Positions 50,601 to 60,807 of a stretch of 64,000 nucleotides of DNA are shown here, piece by piece (the first letter of the stretch is position 1; every line of letters starts with the position of its first letter). Location: positions 33,831,265 through 33,895,264 of the forward strand of contig NC_088303.1 in the NCBI RefSeq assembly GCF_032854445.1, written 5' to 3'. Position numbers and translations under genes: made by a program. The stretch comes from Liolophura sinensis (taxonomy: Eukaryota > Mollusca > Polyplacophora > Chitonida > Chitonidae). The notes under the pieces are model-generated. The model was not told the origin of the DNA, ran no database searches, and saw only the letters and a program-made list of their open reading frames with translations.

Positions 50601-52557
50601 TAGTTGTGTGAACACAATATCTCTTACACGTTTTAAAGTCTTGAAATCAGTTTCACCACGCAGTAAATTAATCGTGTCAAAACCTCTATATGTTTCCAGC
50701 GATTTTGGTTTTGGTGTGAGCTGAGCTGAGCTGAGCAGGACTTTATTTTTATCCCTTACCCATGAAACAGCATTACAGACCTTTTTTTTCAACATTGAAC
50801 AGCTACTTACACAACGTTATTGAGACAAGTTATGGATGAAGATTGAAGTTTTGGCCTTTTCGTATGTTTGTTGACTTTCACATAGCTATTACCTGCCATA
50901 ATGGTCAGCTGGATACTTCACTCCCCTCTATAGCTCATTATCACGGCAGCAGCCAGTGGTAAACCATACATTATTTCATGATTGTCCAATGAGTGTTTTC
51001 TTAAGAATGTCTGCCTTCTAGGAAACAGTATTCGGTTATGGCCCATGACCAAGATCTGGATGTTGTTTTAAAAAGGATAACTCAGTGATATGCAATGTAG
51101 TACTTAATCTATTCATGTATCAGTGAGTGGGCCTACATGTTATTGCCTATATCACCGAGTTATCTTTCCTTAGAAAACATCCAGATGGCGCTGTTGGTGT
51201 CTTGGTGATGGACCATACACGTAACCGAGTACGATGAACTTTACTGCATACTTTTGAAGCATTGCTTAAATTTCCAACAAATAGCAAGTACATGTACTAC
51301 CAAAATGTTTCGTTTTTGTTATAATTTGTTATAATGCTTCAGGGCCAATTGACTAAAAACTGACAATGCACGTACTGAAGATAGGTATAGTGCACACATC
51401 TGTTTTTATCCCATGCTGTCTCATTAACTGAGCAATACAGCTGTATATTACTTTTAGTCTGTCTGTCTGTCTGTCACACATTCATCTCTGTGCAATAACT
51501 TCTCGAAAAGTAGCCCAATTTCCATAATTTTTTGAACAGCTTTTTTGTGAAACAGATCATTTTCTAAAACCATCCAGTTCCATGTAGAAGTAGTGCATAT
51601 TTAACAGTTTTCCTTCCTTCTAATTAGTGTTTGGTTTTTGTGCCATAACTGCTTAACCGTTGTCTGGTTTTGATACAGTTCTGTGTGTAGATTAATTTCA
51701 TGACCTCTCAGATCAAGCATGAAAACAAGCTTGATCCATGCATCTTTTTAGCAGATTTAGTGTGGAATATATATTATCTGAATTTGCTTGTTTTATTACA
51801 GGTTATGTCTCTTGGAGGAACATAGAGCATGGGTCTTGGTTTATACAATCGCTGGTTTACATGCTTAAGAATCATGCCCACAAGTATGATTTACAGAAAA
51901 TACTCACTTTGGTAAGCACTGAGGATTTTCTAAATTATTGACATAAATTTCAGTCCTGATATATTTGTGACACTGCAGAGTGTGCATGCTTGTTTGTTTG
52001 TTTTTTTTTTTTTGTGTTTTTTTTTTGCACGTACTGTTATTAGCTTGGTACAAACTGGCTATTCCAGGCTAAAACTAGAATATACAAGCCTATCTTTGCT
52101 CATCTTTTGCTTTGGTTCAACCCCAGCCCGCTGTGAGCTCTACTCCAGCTCTTGCTGTCTTTCTCTGCGGTTGTACATTGGAAGCAGGTCTGCCTGAAAC
52201 CTATTAAAGGATTGTGAAGGGTTTCCCCAGCATAGTTTCCTTCTACCATAATGCTGGCCGGCAATGTATAAGTGAAATGTTCTCGACTACAGCGTAAAAC
52301 ACCAATCAAATAAAGAAATAAATCCGAAGTGTACATTAATATGAAATGTGATCACTTACATTTATTTGTTTGATCGTTCACCTGCAGTCTTTTTTTTAAT
52401 GTTTATACTTTATTTATCTTTCTAGACCAATCGTATGGTGGGTCAAAATGCCACTCAGAAGGGAGGATACAAACAGGCAGCTGAAAAGAGAGATACACTG
52501 AGAAAGGACTTCTATTTCTTCCCTGGCTTAGGTGAAGGCAGTGATGAGTTTTTTTGA
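40528..52557 (+). CDS. CARD-containing initiator-type caspase, 8 coding exons, 438 aa
   Basis: Exons are 40528-40677, 41852-42113, 44774-44871, 46072-46260, 47745-47961, 50301-50459, 51802-51911 and 52426-52557. All have GT-AG borders and matching phases. Residues 1 to about 95 form a CARD-like helical domain ([20 protein letters not shown]), as in caspase-2/9-type initiators recruited to activation platforms. The protease domain follows from about 180. The S1-pocket Arg202 lies in DTRDGTNID. Catalytic His260 lies in FILSHGN. Catalytic Cys303 lies in IQACQG, where most caspases have QACRG. GYVSWRN (Arg364) and GSWFIQSL start the small subunit, which ends DFYFFPG. The linker at about 306-358 is Asp-rich and holds likely processing sites. 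The length fits caspase-2-like proteins. A polyadenylation signal AATAAA is at 52873. Introns carry a 31-bp minisatellite, SINEs and a MITE. The gene converges on PSMB6. The exact orthologue (caspase-2 or caspase-9-like) is undecided. Confidence 0.93.
40950..41274 (+). repeat. SINE family B copy
   Basis: From gacccagggtcaatcctggg to aagtacgacgttaaaccctt and CACT repeats, with the tRNA head decayed. It lies in caspase intron 1 of the coding region. Confidence 0.88.
42114..43782. other. Caspase intron 2, unannotated part
   Basis: Intronic DNA with no feature I can name. A short minus-strand open frame at 42581-42883 has no recognisable motif. Confidence 0.4.
43783..43972. mobile_element. MITE family M2, 190 bp, caspase intron
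   Basis: The ends are actgtatttcac (43783) and gtgaaatacagt (to 43972), 12-bp perfect inverted repeats. The inner sequence is shared with 60755-60971 (gaatcagtcagacttgagca versus gaatcaatcagaatcaagcc). Confidence 0.8.
43992..44710 (+). repeat. 31-bp minisatellite, about 23 copies, in a caspase intron
   Basis: The unit is ggggctatttggacatccac, then att(a/c/g)t(c/t)gttgt. The period is 31 with two indel variants (near 44375 and 44555). The unit has no stop in any + frame, so three long spurious frames run through it. It ends about 60 bases before the acceptor of coding exon 3. Confidence 0.97.
44872..46071. other. Caspase intron 3, no further feature
   Basis: AT-rich intronic DNA. I see no recognisable repeat. 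Confidence 0.4.
46370..46729 (+). repeat. SINE family B, full length
   Basis: The head is ggccaagtggttagtgcttc. The body is caatttcccggcttagggtt and ggttgactcgtgtcagtata. The tail is ttaagcacgacatcaaacct and CACT repeats. Confidence 0.88.
46730..47055 (+). repeat. SINE family C, directly abutting a family B copy
   Basis: aaaaatggtacttgttgctg and gaaacaggactcgttagttg match the copy at 35833. The lower part (aaatatgacgtggaacccta) ends in a CATA repeat. The tRNA head is mostly lost at the junction with the preceding SINE. Confidence 0.8.
47128..47290 (+). repeat. Dispersed repeat R1, copy 2
   Basis: It matches 14888-15066, for example aaagttgctctttcaaatgt and gcataaattgcact. It lies in the caspase intron. 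Confidence 0.7.
47295..47625 (+). repeat. SINE-like element, tRNA-type head
   Basis: The head tagtggttaagacgcttgtc is followed by a body ending aagtgaaaaattcctgatta and a short AATAA tail. The family is not matched elsewhere with certainty; it is possibly related to D. Confidence 0.6.
47629..47679. repeat. (TA)n microsatellite
   Basis: About 25 uninterrupted ta units, 65 bases before the acceptor of the catalytic-Cys exon of the caspase. Confidence 0.97.
47962..50300. other. Caspase intron 5, no clear feature
   Basis: It contains two stretches of similar cggccgac/ggccagac/gtcagcgtatc wording (48090-48250 and 49430-49620), one with the imperfect palindrome ggtcagcgtatcgtacactg at about 49519. 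It may be an old inverted element. Nothing is coding. Confidence 0.4.
50712..50735 (+). repeat. Short tandem repeat, GAGCT units
   Basis: tgagctgagctgagctgagc in a caspase intron. Confidence 0.9.
52126..52323 (+). repeat. SINE family A, diverged and 5'-truncated
   Basis: gctgtgagctctactccagc through gcgtaaaacaccaatcaaat. It lies in the last caspase intron, about 100 bases before the final exon. Confidence 0.8.
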
Positions 52558-52872
52558 CATTATGTCCTTTCTGGTGATCAATTGGATTATCGGACTGCTT
52601 TGTGTTCAAGCTTTAAAACTGTTTTCAACTTTTTTTTTTTTTTTCAATTTTGTATTGCAAACTGTGTTCTGGCTTAACCACTGACCATTGACAAGCACAA
52701 TATTAGATTTATAGGCCTACTTCATAAGTCCTTTAATATCTGTCATACCCAAAACATCACTCACATAATCATGGGAGTTGTCATAATTAGGCAGCAAGAT
52801 AGTCATGTCATGTGATGTGCTTTTGAGTAGTGTTAGATTTAGGATTAACAGTGTGCTTAAAGGTTGACTTTC

Positions 52873-52878
52873 AATAAA
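52873..52878 (+). terminator. Probable caspase polyadenylation signal
   Basis: AATAAA lies about 316 bases after the caspase stop codon, within tcaataaaggttttgatg. It is the first canonical signal downstream. Confidence 0.55.
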
Positions 52879-53559
52879 GGTTTTGATGTTTATGTTTAAA
52901 AATATTTTTTCTTATGAGAATAGGTAAACCTGAACTTAATTCTTTGCCCTACTTCAAACATATTGGTTTCAAGCTGAACATATACTGGTACATGGATCTG
53001 TATAAATTTCCAAATTGTGCCTGTACATTTGTCTCTCTGTAAAACATCACACATCAATTCCTGAAAGTTTAAAACAAAAAAAGCCCACTTTTGCAGCTGC
53101 ACACTTCTTTTGCTAACGAGAATAGAATCATTTTTTGGTAATTTGACAAAGTATAATACCATCAGTGTTGAAATAAAGATTTGGTTGACATGCAAAATGA
53201 ATTACTATATTCTAAGTTTTAAATGACACATTTTTATTTTTACTTAAGTAGTTTTTAATAGTCTCACACAATGCCTGTGAATTCTATATTACATTCAATT
53301 GGTCAGATTTCAGTATTGTTGAATGGTATGCAGAATGCACATGCCAGTGTAGAATTGATACAAACTTGATGTAAATTATCTCTCAAGTGTATCTCAGAAA
53401 AGATTTTCTGCGCAATTCCAATTGTGTGTTCTTGTTGTACTAGTATATCTACATATATTTTTTTATGCTTTTCTGTAAATTATTATTTCTTAAATTTTTG
53501 CTCACTTTTATATACATGATGACATATATGGACATATGTGTATTCCTGTACAAGGCAAT

Positions 53560-53883
53560 TGGCAATGGTCAAGGTGCTTTTCAATAGATAGCACACATGA
53601 GGCGTGGGTTCAAGCCCAGCCATGGTCTGTGATTTGTAGCTTCTTCAGGTCTCGATGTTTGTGGAACGTTCATGACAATAAGGGGTCAGCAATGGCCGTG
53701 ACATGTGGTAGTCTTAACAGTTGTTGAAGACCACTTGTCTTCCACCAAATTGACTATGGCGTGCACACATATCCCACATGGGAAAGTTCGTCAGTATAAA
53801 CTTGTCAGTGGTGGGTGGTTAAATACCCACGGGAACTTCTGTTTCCTCCACGTATTTAACAGCAGTCAAAAACATAAATAAAT
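53560..53883 (+). repeat. SINE family D copy, diverged
   Basis: caatggtcaaggtgcttttc and gaggcgtgggttcaagccca match the D head. The tail is catgataaat-type. Confidence 0.65.
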
Positions 53884-54101
53884 GTTTTTGTATGACTGTG
53901 GGATTTGTCCTACTTGTAGGTACATATCTTTTATTTACAGCATTATAAATCTCTTTTTAATTTTGTGTAAATATGATGTTAATTTACCACAAAGGTGTCT
54001 TACAAGAGTGTCAAATCTTGACGTTTTGTGTCTCAGATGTGTTAACCACTCACAACATATTTGTGATGAAGTTTTGGATGCCATTTGAAAAGTGACAACC
54101 G

Positions 54102-54444
54102 GATTGAATAGCACAGTTGGTAGAGCATCCGTTTCGGGAGTGGTAGATCCAGGATCAATCCTGGATCGAGTCACACCTAAGACTTTAAAAGAGGAAGTTG
54201 TAACTTCCTCGCTTGGCGTTCAGCATGAAGAGGATAGTGCAGCGACTGGTTGATCCGTATCAGTATAATGGCTCAGGCGGGCGGCTTACTTGCCTTCGGT
54301 AAGTCGTCTCAGTGAAGCAGCACTATATAAAAGTGCGGTGGAAATCCGTTCTGCGACAAGGAGGCACATTACGTACACCCCACGGATTCCTTCGTCGTCA
54401 TTGACTGAAAAATTGTTGAGTACGATGTTAAACCCAAACACTTA
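54102..54444 (+). repeat. SINE family B, full length with clear tRNA-like head
   Basis: The head tagcacagttggtagagcat, then ttcgggagtggtagatccag, is followed by the full B body and the tail gagtacgatgttaaaccc. It is the best-preserved B head in the window. Confidence 0.9.
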
Positions 54445-54647
54445 TGAAACCATGCCAGTATACATGGGAAGGGTGTTCAGTGTGTGTTTATGGATCATAT
54501 CAGTGAGGCAGCATCTTAAACATCAATGCAAGCCAGGTACAAAGGGGTACCACAGTGTACATGAATGTCATTTGACTGAAACCACCTTTTTGAAAACCAG
54601 CTTTTATAGGGTACCTTAATTGTTCAGCCCCTTTCGGATATGAAAAG

Positions 54648-54787
54648 GGCAACTTTCAGGGCAATTTATGCTCATTTTTAATCTGATTTTGGAGACAAAA
54701 AGTATAATTTTATCAGTGTACACAGAATGATGTCTTCAGAATATGTTCGAATTATCATCTTGCAAACATCGAAAAGGTTGAAGAATT
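54648..54787 (-). repeat. Dispersed repeat R1, copy 3
   Basis: The reverse complement matches 14888-15066: gggcaactttcagggcaatt against its cgaaggttgctc counterpart, and cgaaaaggttgaagaatt against aattcttcaacctttt-type wording. Confidence 0.7.
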
Positions 54788-55214
54788 AAAGCATGTGATC
54801 CGAGTAAGATTTCCTCATTGTCAGTTACACTGTAGTTGCTGATTAGCTATCTGTCTTTGTAATGTGCGTGGGATGTTGGAAAAAGGTGAGAAGTTCTATA
54901 CCTCTGAGCATGTAATTACATTTCATTAATCATGTACATAGTATTAAATCCAATTACCATTGTGTCAGTCATTCAATAATTTGTCACAGTCAGAGGCATG
55001 TAATCAGTTGCGAGAGTATGTTATTGAGTATTTAAACCAGTATTGAGGAGGAACTGTCCCCCCTAGCTCTCCAGGGTTTTGATTGGTTGATAGCCCGAAG
55101 TGTCTGTTCATTCGATAGAACATCTTTGCGAGATGAATAGATATGACACGTCTCATCTTTGAACACTGTTTGGTGCTAAGTTAATAACCAAGGATACATT
55201 CAGTGTTCCAGAAG

Positions 55215-55406
55215 GGGCCTCACTGGCTCAGATGGTCCTAATCACTGGCTCTGTGCCACTATTAGTCCCTTGACTAATGAATTTGCGTGCTTCTGTTACT
55301 TTGGCCGCAGCTTTTAGACCGCAGGATTGTCAAATACCTAAGGGGCTCCCTTAGTATTCTTGAGTACAGCATGAAAGACCAATCAAAGAAATAAATAAAT
55401 CAAATA
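55215..55406 (+). repeat. SINE family A-like, degraded
   Basis: The head gggcctcactggctcagatg and the tail gagtacagcatgaaagacca enclose a body that is largely changed. Confidence 0.65.
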
Positions 55407-55518
55407 CCTTGTAAAGGTCAGTGGTCCACTCTAGTTTCCTCTACTCATAAACCTGACCAGTGTCGTACAGGTGAAAAATTCTTGAATACAGTACTAAACA
55501 CTAATCAATCAATCAATG
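55407..55518 (+). repeat. SINE family E, 3' fragment
   Basis: cataaacctgaccagtgtcg and gaaaaattcttgaatacagt, ending in CAAT repeats. It directly follows another SINE. Confidence 0.7.
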
Positions 55519-55587
55519 TTCCAATCAAATTTTCTGGACAGACAGCAAAACACTCTGACACAACATTCATTTGTTTTACTGTATATA

Positions 55588-55682
55588 CCCGGTTTCCTCC
55601 CACCATAATGCTGGCCGTCATCCTATAAGCGAAATATTCTTGAGCAAGGTGAAAACACCAATCAAACAAAAGAAATAAATCA
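55588..55682 (+). repeat. SINE family A, 3' fragment
   Basis: ccggtttcctcccaccataa through a shortened tail (gagcaaggtgaaaacaccaa). Confidence 0.82.
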
Positions 55683-55859
55683 CTGTGTATAAAGATTCAT
55701 TACTTTTAACTGTAACAAACAAACGATATTTGGTAATGATCAGCTTACTGTATTAAATAAATCACTTTTGACATGTACAGTTGTTTAAACCAACATATTA
55801 AGGGTATATGAAAACGAACACAGGGGTGTTCTGAAATGAGAAAGAAGGGGCTATTCTGG

Positions 55860-58800
55860 CTAAGAAGACTCGTAGAACTTGGGTAGCTGGTCTCCGGTGA
55901 GTGTCACACGTTCCACGCCGTCTTTCGTGATTGCAGCCAGTCTGATGATGCCACCTGATGAGCCATCACGATTGATTGCCAATGAAATAGCTGCAAATAC
56001 AAAGTAAATAAAATCAGTTATGCACCAAGTTATAACACTGACTGTCTGACGAGAATTGCAGGCCATTCATGCCATTAGAGAAGACTGAGGCTGCATCATA
56101 CGGGGGTTGTTGACTATCCAAGACTAGAAGCATTTATCTGGCCACTGAAGTGAAAATTTATTTATGATTGAAAGACTTTTTGATTGTTGTTTTAATAATG
56201 TAGAATTTTCACTTATACAATGATGGTCAGCTGAGGAAACAAAAGAGTGCTTGAAGTAAACCGTCAACCTCTGGTAAGTTCCTGCTGTCAGTCACTCATT
56301 AACTTGCCTGGACAAAATACAGGTATGGCTTATGCTGTAACCAGAGTGTCTGTTTCCCTAATAACAGGTAAAACACTGTTGGACAAAATGTTAGGGGTGC
56401 TATCTTTAAAGTTCTGCTCGTATTGAGCTCAGGGTTTGCACACGAGGGGGATATTCCAACATCGGTTCGCAATGTAAAAATTAAATACCGTAAATTTCTG
56501 AATTCCTGACTTCGTGCATTGTGTTTTAAAATCAATGTTAAAAAAAATGTTAGTGGCGGTATTTCAAAATGCACTGTGTAACTTCCTCGCTTGGCATTCA
56601 GCATGAAGGGGTTAGTGCAATGACTGGTTGACCCGTATCAGTATAATGGCTCGGGCGGGGCGGCTTACTTGCCCTCGGTAAGTCGTCTCGGTGAAGCAGC
56701 ACTAAATAAAAGAGCGGTGGAAATCCGTCCTGCAACAAGGAGGCACATTACACGTACATGCACCCTAAGGATTCCTTCATCGTCATATGACTGAAAAATT
56801 GTTGAGTACGACGTTGAACCCCAAGCACTCACTCGCTCACTCACTCACTCAAAATGCACTGCTTGTATTGAGCTCAGGGTTTGCACACATGTAGAACAGA
56901 ATAACGTGAGGGGGATATTTCATGACTGGTTGGATGTGTGCAATCCATATTACCGTAAATCACCAAATTCCTGACTCAGTGTATTGTGTATTAGAATCCA
57001 AGTTAAACCAAATCTTAGGTGTGGTATCTAAAAAGTACATCATGTATTGGCCTGCACATAGGGCACAATGGCACAATGGGGATGTTGCATCACTGATGCT
57101 CTGTGCCCATATTAATTACTGCAAAATTACCAAATTCACAATTTCAGTACTTAATGTATTGAGCTGAAGTTTTGCACTCATGTGTCTACTACAGGCAAGC
57201 TCTTTGTCTGCCTTGCTAATAAATCCAAGTTGTCCCCAAGATGTGGAGAAATCTACAAACTCCCTGTCCAAAACTGAAGCACACCTTACCCAGTGACCTG
57301 AAAAACATTAATGATATAAATACAGTCAAAGAGTAAACAGCAAGAGAGAGAGAGAGAGAGAGAGAGAGTCTGAAAACATCCTACCATTAGCTGTGAACTT
57401 CAAACAGGTGTCTTTGTCCATGCCCTCTTTGAAATTGGAATCTACATAACCATATAGGTACGAGCTACCCGATCCTCCAATGGCGAACGGCTGCCGTACA
57501 ATCATTCCTCCTATAGGTATGGAATATACCTACAAAGCAAACACAAGCAGAGAAAATGCCTGAGTTCTGCCTGGTGAAGTACTTTTTCTCTTCTTCCCTT
57601 CCTTCAGGGTTCAAAATGTCTGAAGTATTACTACCATGTATTTCATTCCTTGTAACGTCAAGAAGAAAAATAGGCAAAACAAACAAAAAAAACAAAAGTA
57701 TATACAGTATAATTAATCTATATTGGGGATTTATTTATTTATCTGATTGTTGTGTTATGTCTTACTCCAGAATACTTCACTAATACCACAAAGGCCAGCA
57801 ATATGGTGGGAGAAATCTACGACCAGCTGGCAGACCTTCCCCTTTGGGATTGCCGAGGAAGTGAGCATGACGTGGACTTCACTCAAGAAATCGCATTGGT
57901 GAGAAGCTCCAGAATCCTTGCGATGTGCTAGCACCCTAACCACTCGACTACGGAGGCCTCTATGTCACAGGGAAAGGCTCTATTGTGATTGTGTTGTGCA
58001 GTCATAAATAGTCTTGACTTCAAATTAATGCCACAATTTTGGGCGTCTCCTGGCCACATGGTTAGTGTGCCATCAAAGCACAGTTACTCAGTGGCCTCTC
58101 ACCAATGTAGCCACAGTGAGTTCAAGTCTCACTCATCCAGGTCTGGAAGCAACCTGCGGATGGCTGTGGGTTTCCTCCGGGCTCAGGCTTGTTTCCTCCG
58201 ACCATAATGCTGGCCACTGCTGTCGTATAAGTGAAACATTCTTGATTATGGCATAAAAGACCAATCAAATTAATATATAAATATGGCCACAAGTGAACAC
58301 CCTCTAAAGTGATCTGTAAACAACTTTGTACCTGTCCCCCTTCTTTCTTGTCCCAGCCCCCCACAATGATCCCCGCTGTCAGACTGTCCCTGTAGTTGTA
58401 GCAGAGATCCTGGAATACATGAGCTGCTGTTTTCACCAGAGGTTCCTCCCCCATCTCCATCCTGAAACAACAACAACAACACTATGTACACGTTTAACTG
58501 CTGTTTGATTTATTTATTTATTTATTTATTTGGCACCTTATTATCCACGTAACTGTACATATCAAATGATAATATGTAGTAAATGACAACTGTCCAATAT
58601 GAGACCAAATTTGACACTTGCAACAAAGTGATGTTGCTGCCTGAATGGCTTTCCCTCTGCGACATCATGACGTCACAATGGGGTAGCTGTAGATTTTCCT
58701 CTCCCAGAAGCTGGCGCTAGTACGAGTTAGGACTTGCACGTCAAACGTCTTTTGTTGCTCTATGCAAAACATGTTGCGTTCTGCGGTTTCATCTGTGACA

Positions 58801-60776
58801 TATTTGGTCAACCCACTGTGACGTCGTGCCGTCCCACTTCAGACTTCTGCTGGTATCCCAATATGTTCACAGAGTAAGGAATGAAAAGAAACATGTTGAT
58901 GAGATGGGGTAGTCTTGACTTCTAGCGCCTGACATTTCACGAAAATGAAGAATCTGCAAACTTTGCTAGACAGATGTTTGTCATTTTTGTCTTATTTTTA
59001 ATTCCAAGTCTTAAGTACCAGGACTTGTGCTTACAGAGCTAATGACTGACCACTTGAGCCGGTTCTCTCTAAAGAGCTAGACGGAGACCATGTGGCGTGT
59101 GGCTTACTTGAGGAATCCCATATGATAGGTGACGATGTCCGCCACAGCCTGTGTGTCCGCTGCTGACCCAGACCTACAGCAGTAGATGTAGTCTGACACG
59201 CGTGTCAACTTATCCGTCACACGGTTAGCAATGTAGGCACTGAAACAAAGGTGCATGGAATTCACATTTGGAACTTCAACAAATTAAATGCTTCTCTTTT
59301 TTTTTTTTTTAAGTTTTTTTTTTTAATCCACACAGTAAATGAGCTTATATTCTGTAAGACGGCCTGGAATTTGGAAATCGCATGATCGCCCTGGTGTAGG
59401 TGAAAACAAAATGCCCACCCCATGCTGAAGCACAGGGGAAAAGGCCCATGTTTCCCAGTCCCTCAGCGATCAGCAAGCTCTTCCAAGAAACATCACATAA
59501 GCTCTACACAAATACCCAGACTATCTGGAAAGCTGAAAATTATGCAAGTTCAACGAATACATTATCGCTGACAGCAATTCAAAAATAGCCATTTTCCTAT
59601 GCCATAACATGAGGAACACATTTTCTGTTGCTGTCTGTTACTAGGGAGATCACATGTTCTCTAGCTTTCAGGCCGTCTTACAGAATGTGTAGTCCATCGA
59701 GTCAGACTCTCTTTAATACACAGCATATATTCCTCTGTTGTCCACCAAGAAAATTTCACCTGAACTTTATGTCTCAAGCCCATCCTAATCTTTGGTATAC
59801 ACTAAATCCATTAGTTATCCAGATTTTAAAAATGCAAAAATCTCCGAAGGAAAATTTCCACCAATAAAATAATAATTCAATTGTTGAAACTTCTGCACAT
59901 ATAGAAGAGACATGTGCCATGTGCCATGTTTCATACTCAAACTTCAGGTACGTTAAAGGCTGGCTGTTCACAAATTTCTTCCAGCAAAACTTTTCTTTCC
60001 GAACTTATTTTGTTTCTTGCTTTTATTTTTTCCTGGCATTCAAATATAAATTGGTTTTAGACCAGTCAACACGTACATACCCATCTTCACTTAATCAAGC
60101 TAGCGATGTCGGACTTCATCTACCTTGATTAATTGAACCATTAACTCTTCAATGCCCACCTTTAGTTACTGACACTGACAGGAGTTCAAAATAGCATAGG
60201 ATGTGGCTGTAGTGTGATGTATTTGTATGGAATGAATTTATTTCACACTAAACGTACAATTGCTTGCGCAAACAGTAACTCCTTGCACATCAATGTGTTA
60301 AGTCTTATCATTTGGAAGCAAAATAGGCTTGATGGAAATTAGTGACGAAACAACAACAACAACATAGGCTACATTCAATGTATAAATACTAATTTATTTT
60401 TCATTATTTCTTTGAGTGGTGTTTTACACTGTACTCAAGAATACTTCACTTATTTGAGAGCGACCAGTAATATGGTGGGAGGAATCTGGGCAGAAACCCA
60501 TGACCATCCACAGGTTGCCGTGCCGGCATGCTAACCACCTCAGTTATGGAGGCCACTTCCATATCACTTAGTAAGGGCTCTAATTTACAGGCAAGTTAAA
60601 CTTTCCTATTGGATGGGACGGGAAGAAAGGCCGAGCTCTAAATACTGAGCAAAGTCTGGCATGATGGCTTAGATAATACATGTGTCATCATCCTAGTCAG
60701 TCTGTGAAGTGAAACAGAATATAATAATAATAATAATAATATATGTATATATGTGCTGTATTTCACATTGAGTTTG

Positions 60777-60807
<31 letters not shown>

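Noticed and set aside
57395-57695. Minus-strand frame extending beyond PSMB6 exon 5 as an alternative coding exon
   Set aside because: The exon border at 57529 has a good acceptor and correct phase. The extension does not match the proteasome family.
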